From Clostridiaceae bacterium (GTDB lineage: Bacteria; Bacillota; Clostridia; Monoglobales; Firm-18), in contig JAAZFB010000247.1 of assembly GCA_012511915.1 (NCBI GenBank), positions 1 through 8,529 of the forward strand: DNA of 8,529 nucleotides, in the 5' to 3' direction. How positions within the stretch are numbered: position 1 is the first letter of the stretch; each line of letters begins with the position of its first letter. Below the pieces are notes generated by a model. That model was not told the DNA's origin. It worked only from the letters and a program-made list of their open reading frames with translations, and ran no database searches. Shown in pieces: positions 1-4,948 of this stretch. Both the position numbers and the translations under genes were made by a program.

Positions 1-1395
1 CGCTTGGGCGTTGACTACATCGAGGCAGGTTTTGCAATAGCCTCTGAGGGTGATTTTGAGGCAATTAAGAGTATATCAAAAGCATTGCATAATACCTCTG
101 TTGTATCATTGTCAAGGGCATTGGAAAAAGATATAGACAGGGCATGGGAGGCTGTTCAAAGTGCAGTTAGGCCACGAATACATACCTTTCTTGCCACAAG
201 TGATATTCACATGAAGTATAAGCTGAAAATGACGGAAGACCAGGTGTTGGAAAACTCTGCTAAAGCAGTGTCTTATGCGAAAAAATATGTTGATGATGTT
301 CAATTTTCACCGGAAGATGCAACACGAACTCGTCCGGAATTTTTGTATAAGGTTTTGGAGGGCGTAATTAAAGCGGGTGCAACTTGCTTAAATATTCCCG
401 ACACGGTGGGTTATACTAATCCGGCGGAATATACGGCATTTATCAAAGGTATAATGAACAATGTTTCGGGTATTGAAAAAGTGGATGTTTCTGTGCATTG
501 CCATAACGATTTAGGGCTTGCAGTGGCAAATTCTGCGGCTGCCGCCGTAGCCGGTGCGACACAAATAGAGGGTTGTGTTAACGGAATAGGCGAGCGAGGC
601 GGGAATGCGGCGATAGAAGAGCTTGTTATGTTGTTTCACACCCGAAAGGACTATTATGATTTTATACATAATATTGATTCAACAAAAATAATCAGGACAA
701 GTAAGTTAGTCAGCAGCATGACGGGTATATATGTTCAGCCGCATAAACCGATTGTAGGGGTAAATGCCTTTGCACATGAGAGCGGGATACACCAACATGG
801 TGTTATGCAAGAGCGATCTACTTATGAAATTATGACACCGGAGTCTGTGGGATTAACTTCTAATAAAATGGTGCTTGGCAAGCTAAGCGGGAAGCATGCT
901 TTTGTTCAAAGACTTGAGGAGCTGGGCGTAACGCTTGAAACAAATGATAAAATAAATGCGGCATTCGGAAAATTCAAAGACTTAGCAGACAGGAAAAAAG
1001 AGGTGCAAGACGAAGACATACTTGCATTGGTTGGTGATACTTACGATAAAACTTCTAAAAAAATTGAGCTTGTTTCTTTCCAAATCTCAAGCGGTAACAG
1101 AATGATTAACACTTCCACCGATCAGCTGAAGGTTAATGATGAAATACTAACAAAAGCTGTAACGGGCGATAGGCCGATTAACGCATCTTTTCAAGCTATT
1201 TCGGATATTTGCGGATATGACATTAAGCTTACAGATTACACTATACGGGCGGTTACAGGCGGACATGATGCCCTTGGTGAAGTTAATGTCAGAGTAGAAT
1301 ATAACGGAAAAACGTATATCGGCAGGGGCATAAGCACGGATATTATCGAATCGTCAATTCTGGCTTATCTAAGCGCGATTAACAAAATTGTTTAG
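1..1395 (+). CDS. leuA: 2-isopropylmalate synthase (LeuA), 5' end outside the window
   Basis: Condenses acetyl-CoA with 2-ketoisovalerate, the first committed step of leucine biosynthesis, in the cytoplasm. The reading frame is open from base 1 (Arg-Leu-Gly-Val-Asp-Tyr), so about 30-40 N-terminal residues, including the LRDGEQ metal motif, lie outside; the TTG at 4 is not a start. Visible motifs: VHCHNDLGLAVAN (metal-binding histidines), NGIGERGGNAAIEE, and HESGIHQHG, all typical of the HMGL-like TIM barrel of LeuA. From about base 1060 the C-terminal LeuA dimer/allosteric domain follows, with the GDRPINASFQAI and STDIIESS stretches, so leucine feedback inhibition is expected from the family. 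It ends in TAG, and the AGGAGG that serves the next gene overlaps this stop. A citramalate or homocitrate synthase is less likely, because the domain order and the GERGGN motif fit LeuA and a distinct cimA follows. Confidence 0.95.
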   Translation, partial: RLGVDYIEAGFAIASEGDFEAIKSISKALHNTSVVSLSRALEKDIDRAWEAVQSAVRPRIHTFLATSDIHMKYKLKMTEDQVLENSAKAVSYAKKYVDDVQFSPEDATRTRPEFLYKVLEGVIKAGATCLNIPDTVGYTNPAEYTAFIKGIMNNVSGIEKVDVSVHCHNDLGLAVANSAAAAVAGATQIEGCVNGIGERGGNAAIEELVMLFHTRKDYYDFIHNIDSTKIIRTSKLVSSMTGIYVQPHKPIVGVNAFAHESGIHQHGVMQERSTYEIMTPESVGLTSNKMVLGKLSGKHAFVQRLEELGVTLETNDKINAAFGKFKDLADRKKEVQDEDILALVGDTYDKTSKKIELVSFQISSGNRMINTSTDQLKVNDEILTKAVTGDRPINASFQAISDICGYDIKLTDYTIRAVTGGHDALGEVNVRVEYNGKTYIGRGISTDIIESSILAYLSAINKIV

Positions 1396-1410
1396 GAGGG
1401 GAAACTGAAT

Positions 1411-2976
1411 ATGCAGAAAATTAAGATTTTTGACAGCACGTTACGCGATGGTGCGCAAGCTGAAGGCATATCTTTTTCCGCAGAAGATAAATTAGCGGTA
1501 GTTCAATATCTCGATAATTTTGGGGTTGACTATATTGAGGGCGGCAATCCTGCTTCCAATCCGAAAGATTGCGAGTTTTTTGAACGGGCAAAACAGCTTG
1601 AATTAAAAACATCCAAACTTGTTGCCTTTACGAGTACACACAAAGTTGGCGGCGACCCGTCAAAAGATATGTCGTTAAATGCCGTTTTGCAAGCCGGGAC
1701 CGAATATGTCAGCGTTTTTGGCAAGTCGTGGGACATTCATGTTACCGAAATATTAAATGCCACATTAGAACAAAACCTTGATATTATCCAAAGCACGATA
1801 AATTACCTGACTAAAAAGGGTAAAAAGGTGTTCTTTGATGCAGAGCATTATTTTGACGGATATAAAGCTAACCCCGAATATGCACTGAAAACATTGGAAG
1901 TTGCAAAGAATGCAGGGGCTGTCGCGCTTGTGCTTTGTGATACAAATGGCGCAACATTTCCTTTTGAAACTGAGGAAACAGTTAAAAGAGTAGTTGAGCT
2001 TTTTGGTGACTTGGAAATAGGTATTCATACCCACAACGATATTGGGCTGGCGGTTGCTAATGCCATAAGCGCAGTCAGGAGTGGGGCTACTCATGTGCAG
2101 GGTACGTGTGGAGGGTTTGGTGAAAGATGTGGTAATATGGACCTTTGAACGCTTATCCCAAACTTACAAATTAAGCTTGGTTATTCATGTGTACCGCAGG
2201 AGAACATAGAGCTTTTAACAAATACCGCACTATCAATTGCTGAAGCGGCGAATATCGGCTTAGACCCACGCACACCGTATGTTGGCGCATCCGCTTTTGC
2301 CCATAAAGGCGGAATGCATAGTGATGCGGTTATAAAACAGCCTACATCTTATGAACATATACCGCCGGAAATGGTTGGGAATTCACGGCGAGTGCTTATG
2401 AGTGAGGTTGCGGGAAGGTCGGCGATAATGCTTGCCCTGCAAGCTGTTGATCCTCATATTGACAGAAACAGCGAAAAGACAAAGAAAGTACTTAGCAAGC
2501 TAAAGGAATTGGAGCATGGAGGTTATGAATTTGAGGGCGCCGAGGCCTCGTTGGAAGTATTAATTTCAAAACAGCTTGGTAAATTCCGGCCGCATTTTGA
2601 ACTTGGTAAGTTCAATGTTGTTATACATGAACCGACAGAAGACAAGATAAGTTGTGTTGCATCTGTTAAAATCCGCGTTGATGGGGAAGATGAAATGACG
2701 GCAGCAGAGGGGGAAGGGCCGGTTAATGCTCTGGATATTGCTATAAGACGGGCTCTGGGGGTATTTTATCCGGAGATAAAAAAGATGTCCCTTTCCGATT
2801 ATAAAGTTCGGGTGCTTGGTTCAAAAGACGGTACGGCATCAAAGGTGCGGGTTCTTATAACCTCTACAAACGGCAAAAAAAGTTGGCGTACAGTTGGTGT
2901 TTCGGCTGACATCATTGAGGCTTCCTGGCTAGCGCTGGCGGACTCTGTAGAATATTTTTTAAGTGCGGTGAGATAG
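1411..2976 (+). CDS. cimA: citramalate synthase (CimA), interrupted by an in-frame UGA at codon 246
   Basis: Condenses pyruvate with acetyl-CoA to (R)-citramalate, opening the threonine-independent isoleucine route. ATG 1411 has an AGGAGG at 1394-1399, 11 bases upstream. The first part (245 residues) carries DSTLRDGAQAEGISF (about 8-22), DAEHYFDGYK (143-152), HTHND (206-210) and GFGERCGN. After UGA 2146-2148 the same frame continues without another stop to TAG 2974-2976: TLIPNLQIKLGY, then SAFAHKGGMHSDA (metal motif) and a LeuA-type C-terminal regulatory domain. Read through, it is 521 residues, the normal size of the long (TIGR00977-type) family. From memory, relatives such as the Geobacter enzyme have GERCGNANLCSIIP, which puts Cys at the UGA. 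If UGA terminates, the 245-residue product loses the end of the TIM barrel and the HKGGMH motif and is probably inactive. An ATG at 2314 could give only a non-catalytic C-terminal fragment. Identity is secure; whether the gene is functional is not. Confidence 0.9.
2146..2148 (+). other. in-frame UGA codon inside cimA (nonsense mutation or recoding site)
   Basis: Bases 2146-2148 are TGA in the cimA frame, between Asp-Leu and Thr-Leu-Ile-Pro. There is no frameshift: conserved family sequence flanks it on both sides in the same frame. A one-base change from TGT or TGC would produce it. The following base is A. Whether it is read as stop, selenocysteine, cysteine or another residue cannot be decided from this window. 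Confidence 0.85.
2158..2180 (+). other. stem-loop 9 bases downstream of the cimA UGA
   Basis: CCAAACTTA (2158-2166) pairs with TAAGCTTGG (2172-2180) as a 9-bp stem with one internal A-C mismatch and a CAAAT loop at 2167-2171. Its distance from the UGA is in the range of bacterial SECIS elements. However, the loop lacks the G (or GU) that SelB normally reads, and the bases also encode the conserved NLQIKLG, so the pairing may be incidental. Confidence 0.3.
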
Positions 2977-2984
2977 CACAATTT

Positions 2985-3015
2985 TGTGTATTTTCCTGCA
3001 AGGTAAACACATTTT
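2985..3015 (+). terminator. weak candidate terminator after cimA
   Basis: Nine bases past the cimA stop, TGTG (2985-2988) pairs with CACA (3008-3011), and TTT-T-CCT pairs with AGG-T-AAA inside it around a GCA loop. There is one T-T mismatch and a two-base TA bulge. A short TTTT run follows at 3012-3015. The imperfect stem and short U-run make termination partial at best. Confidence 0.3.
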
Positions 3016-3036
3016 CGACAAGTCTTTCATATAATA
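3008..3036 (+). promoter_or_regulatory. candidate sigma-K-like promoter for the Cys-rich repeat gene
   Basis: CACA at 3008-3011 and CATATAATA at 3028-3036 are separated by 16 bases. This fits the B. subtilis sigma-K consensus (mACm, 16-17 bases, CATAnnnTA), and transcription would start about 60-70 bases before the gene. The region is AT-rich, so a chance match is possible. A weak sigma-A alternative is TTGAGT at 3039-3044 with TATTAA at 3061-3066 (16-base spacer). Confidence 0.3.
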
Positions 3037-3106
3037 TATTGAGTTTAATATAAGGTATTATATTAATGAGAATCAGTATAAGCAATCATAAAATATATGA
3101 AAGGCT

Positions 3107-3529
3107 ATGGGTGCAATGAATAAAAGATATGGTAATTGTCAAAGTCAAGGCAAACAACAAATTGAAATTGGAATTCGCCAAATTCAAGAAGGCATTTGCT
3201 TATGCCGTAGAGGGTTGGATGCAATAGCCTGCTGCAGATTGGGATGCGGAGAAGATCTGGTCAGAAAAGGGCTTATTAAAATACAACAGGGGCTACGCAA
3301 TATTATAAATGGCGCAGATAGCATTCCAAGGCGGTGTAATGAGTGCGCACTTAAGAAAATTAACTGCGGGATATGTAAAATTGAACACGCAATTGACAAG
3401 TTAGTATCCGGGTTGGATGATGTTCAATGTAACAATGCAAGCTGCGGAGAAAAAAAGATTAAGTGTGCGATAAAAGAAATTGAAGAAGGCTTATGTGAAA
3501 TTATACAAGGTTTTAAAGATTTAAGATAA
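3107..3529 (+). CDS. small Cys-rich protein of four 33-residue helical repeats, function unknown
   Basis: I do not recognise this 140-residue protein. It has no signal peptide or membrane segment. From about residue 14 it is four tandem repeats with an exact 33-residue period. In each, small residues (Gly, or Ala in two places) begin three successive heptads: Gly22/29/36, Gly55/62/69, Gly88/Ala95/Gly102 and Ala121/Gly128/Gly135. The pattern is G-(I/L)-x-x-I-x-x. Each repeat reads as an amphipathic helix of about 28 residues, and the turns between helices carry Cys pairs. Cys47, 80 and 113 are in register, as are Cys42 and 108, Cys87 and 120, and Cys31 and 130. There are 14 Cys in all. A disulfide-linked or metal-binding structural protein, such as a spore-coat component, is an inference. 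The start is uncertain: for ATG 3107 the GAAAGG lies only 2 bases upstream, while ATG 3116 (MNKRYG) is 11 bases from it and also has GGGTG 4 bases away. Confidence 0.75.
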   Translation: MGAMNKRYGNCQSQGKQQIEIGIRQIQEGICLCRRGLDAIACCRLGCGEDLVRKGLIKIQQGLRNIINGADSIPRRCNECALKKINCGICKIEHAIDKLVSGLDDVQCNNASCGEKKIKCAIKEIEEGLCEIIQGFKDLR

Positions 3530-3542
3530 TACATCCGGCAAG

Positions 3543-3573
3543 AAAAAAGGCGGTCTTTGACCGTCTTTTTTTT
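3543..3573. terminator. bidirectional rho-independent terminator between convergent genes
   Basis: A 13-bp stem (3543-3555 with 3559-3571, one G-U pair, TTT loop) has core CGGTC/GACCG and is flanked by A6 on the left and T8 on the right. On the plus strand it ends the Cys-rich gene, whose stop is 14 bases upstream. The A6 tract gives a U-run on the minus strand, so it can also stop transcripts arriving from the secreted-protein gene. Confidence 0.9.
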
Positions 3574-3577
3574 GTCA

Positions 3578-3604
3578 ATAGCGGCCGCAATCAGCGGCCG
3601 TTAT
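3578..3604. repeat. GC-rich hairpin in the convergent intergenic region
   Basis: ATAGCGGCCGC (3578-3588) pairs with GCGGCCGTTAT (3594-3604) around the loop AATCA, giving 11 bp including one G-U. The 7-bp core is all G and C, which contrasts with the AT-rich surroundings. It has no U-run, so on its own it is not an intrinsic terminator. Confidence 0.6.
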
Positions 3605-3609
3605 ACTTC

Positions 3610-3640
3610 TCCTAAATTAAATTATTGGTTTAATTTAGGA
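3610..3640. repeat. perfect 12-bp inverted repeat (hairpin)
   Basis: TCCTAAATTAAA (3610-3621) and TTTAATTTAGGA (3629-3640) are perfect complements around the 7-base loop TTATTGG. Function is unknown. It lies between the GC-rich hairpin and the long palindromic element, with no coding sequence nearby. Confidence 0.65.
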
Positions 3641-3647
3641 ACAATTC

Positions 3648-3735
3648 AATACTATTTTCCTTACGCCAACGGCGTTGTTGACACGAATGTGTCAACATTT
3701 TAAAATGGGAATAGTATTACAAGGAAAATAGTATT
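3648..3735. repeat. 88-bp palindromic element with 15-bp terminal inverted repeats (possible MITE/REP-like repeat)
   Basis: AATACTATTTTCCTT (3648-3662) is the perfect reverse complement of 3721-3735. Inside lie ACGCC-AAC-GGCGT (3663-3675), a perfect 9-bp hairpin TGTTGACAC-GAAT-GTGTCAACA (3676-3697) and the palindrome CATTTTAAAATG (3696-3707). The element has no coding capacity and no clear target-site duplication. The right arm contains the first two bases of the minus-strand stop codon of the secreted-protein gene. Nested palindromes with terminal repeats are typical of small non-autonomous repeat elements, but only other copies in the genome would prove this. Confidence 0.55.
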
Positions 3736-3738
3736 ACA
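3710..3738 (+). repeat. direct repeat AATAGTATTACA x2
   Basis: The 12-mer AATAGTATTACA occurs at 3710-3721 and again at 3727-3738, offset by 17 bases. The second copy overlaps the right arm of the 15-bp inverted repeat, and the left arm can pair with part of either copy (AATACTATT), giving alternative folds. Confidence 0.6.
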
Positions 3739-4174
3739 TGTCAACTTCTTGAATAGTGTATTTTCCTTTTATCATAAGTATTATATCATCTAAGGCTGTT
3801 AATCCGCGTCCGTCAGAAAGAGGTACAATAAGCAATGAGTTGGGAGGAATAGGTACACCATGTTGTAAATCCACACCTGATGTTACATTGGCTATACCGC
3901 CTTTTTGTGTAGCAATAATATTAGCCGAGCCCTTTCTTAAAATAAACTCGGTCCCTGCCTCGCATATGACATTTTTACCTGCCGCTACATCTACGACTTC
4001 AAACTTAGGGGCAGTTGATTTCTCTATTTGGTCTGTTATGGATGGAATAAGGACTTGTTTTATATAGCTAAGCGTGATGATAGGGTCGTTCTCATCACCC
4101 GGCGTCGCTAAAATATATTGTGTACTGATAGCGATAAGTACGACAACAATTAAAAAAATCATTCTTTTTTTCAT
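3734..4174 (-). CDS. secreted or membrane-anchored protein of unknown function
   Basis: 146 residues. An N-terminal Lys-Lys-Arg followed by a hydrophobic stretch (residues 5-23, ending YILA) looks like a signal peptide or a membrane anchor, so the rest should be outside the membrane. The remainder (TPGDENDPIITLSYIKQ, later AGTEFILRKG, GVDLQHG, NSLLIVPLSDGRGL, IKGKYTI) resembles, as I recall it, an uncharacterised secreted clostridial family with the PGxExDPLVTLSY and SDGRG motifs. No function is known to me. ATG 4174 follows a GGCGG-type ribosome site. It lies 46 bases after mazF, with its own extended -10 promoter candidate, so it need not be part of the toxin-antitoxin unit. Its TAA stop (3736-3734) falls at the edge of the 15-bp inverted repeat, so an inserted element may have set the present C-terminus. 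Confidence 0.8.
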   Translation of the reverse strand: MKKRMIFLIVVVLIAISTQYILATPGDENDPIITLSYIKQVLIPSITDQIEKSTAPKFEVVDVAAGKNVICEAGTEFILRKGSANIIATQKGGIANVTSGVDLQHGVPIPPNSLLIVPLSDGRGLTALDDIILMIKGKYTIQEVDM

Positions 4175-4200
4175 AAGACCGCCGCCCTTTCCTTATCTCG

Positions 4201-4231
4201 ATTATAGCAGTTAAACATTATTAATCTTCAA
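4201..4231 (-). promoter_or_regulatory. extended -10 promoter candidate for the secreted-protein gene
   Basis: On the minus strand TGCTATAAT (4209-4201) is a full extended -10 motif. A weak -35, TTGAAG (4231-4226), lies 19 bases upstream inside the end of mazF. Transcription would start near 4194, about 20 bases before the ATG at 4174. Confidence 0.45.
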
Positions 4232-4568
4232 TGCCAAAACTTATAGCAAGTGCTTCGTCAACTTTCGTTATTAATTCATTGTCAAGGTGCCCGATCTTTT
4301 CTTTCAGGCGTTTTTTATCGATTGTTCGTATTTGTTCCATAAGTATCACAGAATCCTTTGCCAGCCCATATAATGCTGCATCAATTTCAATGTGCGTAGG
4401 CATTTTCGCCTTATTGATTTGCGATGTTATCGCTGCGGCAATTACCGTTGGGCTGTATTTGTTTCCTATATCATTTTGCACAATAAGCACAGGCCTTACC
4501 CCGCCCTGTTCTGAACCTATCACAGGGCTTAAGTCGGCATAAAAAATATCTCCCCTTTTTACTATCAC
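4221..4568 (-). CDS. mazF: MazF/EndoA-family mRNA interferase toxin
   Basis: A sequence-specific endoribonuclease. B. subtilis EndoA cuts at U^ACAU, and a similar target is inferred here, not shown. From GTG 4568 the product is 115 residues, MIVKRGDIFYADLSPVIGSEQGGVRPVL and on, close to the 116-residue EndoA. This start puts the catalytic Arg and Thr at positions 25 and 48, the same numbers as in B. subtilis MazF. A GGAG at 4582-4579 lies 10 bases upstream, inside the end of mazE. The open frame extends upstream to an ATG at 4604, but that start would add 12 residues absent from the family and overlap mazE by 35 bases. Conserved blocks include NDIGNKYSPTVIAAAIT and DSVILMEQIRTIDKKRL. The gene begins one base after the mazE stop, so the two are translationally coupled. 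Confidence 0.93.
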   Translation of the reverse strand: MIVKRGDIFYADLSPVIGSEQGGVRPVLIVQNDIGNKYSPTVIAAAITSQINKAKMPTHIEIDAALYGLAKDSVILMEQIRTIDKKRLKEKIGHLDNELITKVDEALAISFGIED

Positions 4569-4569
4569 A

Positions 4570-4845
4570 CTATTCACACTCCGAAAGTTTTTCCTCATAT
4601 TCAAGTTGCATCAAATTATCTGCTTCAAAACACATCTCAGCCCATTTAAGGTTAATTTCACCCATGAGCATATACCCCTGTTTTAACAATTCTTCTTTTT
4701 CTTTTCTTTTGCGATGAGATATATATTCCTGCATTGCCTCACGGATAAGAGCACTTCTGCTTATGCCGGCTTGGTTAACAAAGACATCAACCTCATCAAG
4801 CAGAGTGTTTGGCAATGATACCAAGATTCTTTTTGACTCTGCCAC
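4570..4845 (-). CDS. mazE: ribbon-helix-helix antitoxin (EndoAI/MazE type)
   Basis: 91 residues, close to the 93 of B. subtilis EndoAI. Residues 5-45 (RILVSLPNTLLDEVDVFV, then SRSALIREAMQEYI) form a CopG/RHH DNA-binding domain: an N-terminal beta strand that pairs in the dimer and two helices. The charged C-terminal half (KRKEKEELLKQGYMLMGEINLKWAEM) corresponds to the part that wraps and inhibits the toxin in the family. The start is GTG 4845, with GGGGGA at 4860-4855 nine bases upstream. It lies 103 bases after alr, from which it is separated by its own strong promoter. RHH antitoxins usually repress their own operon, and the GTATAT boxes downstream of the -35 are the natural operator candidates. 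It is distinct from the AbrB-fold MazE of E. coli. Confidence 0.9.
   Translation of the reverse strand: MAESKRILVSLPNTLLDEVDVFVNQAGISRSALIREAMQEYISHRKRKEKEELLKQGYMLMGEINLKWAEMCFEADNLMQLEYEEKLSECE
4579..4582 (-). promoter_or_regulatory. ribosome binding site fixing the GTG start of mazF
   Basis: GGAG on the minus strand inside the last codons of mazE, 10 bases before GTG 4568. With the residue numbering of the catalytic Arg25 and Thr48 it supports the GTG over ATG 4604. Confidence 0.7.
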
Positions 4846-4889
4846 CTTGACCAGTCCCCCATTCCAGTTGTTATTATCTATATTTTTAT

Positions 4890-4920
4890 ATATACGGCTT
4901 CGATATACTTTATTATATAC
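4890..4920 (-). promoter_or_regulatory. three GTATAT boxes, putative MazE operator
   Basis: GTATAT occurs on the minus strand at 4920-4915, 4908-4903 and 4895-4890, offset 12 and 13 bases (about one helical turn). The boxes overlap the -10 and the start-site region. The last two also form an imperfect dyad about a central AAGC. Short repeats at this spacing suit RHH dimers, but AT-richness makes chance repetition possible. Confidence 0.4.
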
Positions 4921-4940
4921 CCTTTATGTAATACTGTCAA
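4912..4940 (-). promoter_or_regulatory. perfect-consensus sigma-A promoter for mazEF
   Basis: On the minus strand TTGACA (4940-4935) and TATAAT (4917-4912) are separated by exactly 17 bases. The -35 begins 9 bases after the alr stop. Transcription should start near 4905, giving a 5' untranslated region of about 60 bases. Both hexamers are perfect, so the promoter is expected to be strong unless repressed. Confidence 0.9.
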
Positions 4941-4948
4941 TGTTAATA

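Noticed and set aside
2100..2160. Programmed frameshift or frameshift error in cimA
   Set aside because: Conserved sequence on both sides of the UGA is in the same frame, so no shift is needed.
2314..2976. A separate gene starting at ATG 2314
   Set aside because: The Met lies inside the conserved HKGGMHSDA motif, and the frame is continuous with upstream cimA sequence. It is the C-terminal part of cimA, not an independent gene.
2977..2988. CACAATTTTGTG palindrome as a cimA terminator
   Set aside because: The loop would be too small or the stem only 4 bp, with no U-run; the hairpin at 2985-3011 is a better, though weak, candidate.
3097..3123. Short ORF MKGYGCNE upstream of the Cys-rich gene
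   Set aside because: Eight codons with no good ribosome site, overlapping the next start. It could be a leader, but nothing supports this.
3581..3588. GCGGCCGC (NotI site) as a cloning or adaptor artefact
   Set aside because: It is one arm of a hairpin with complementary sequence on the other side and sits in normal intergenic DNA.
4569..4604. Longer mazF start at ATG 4604
   Set aside because: It would add 12 non-family residues and overlap mazE by 35 bases; GTG 4568 has GGAG and family-correct numbering.
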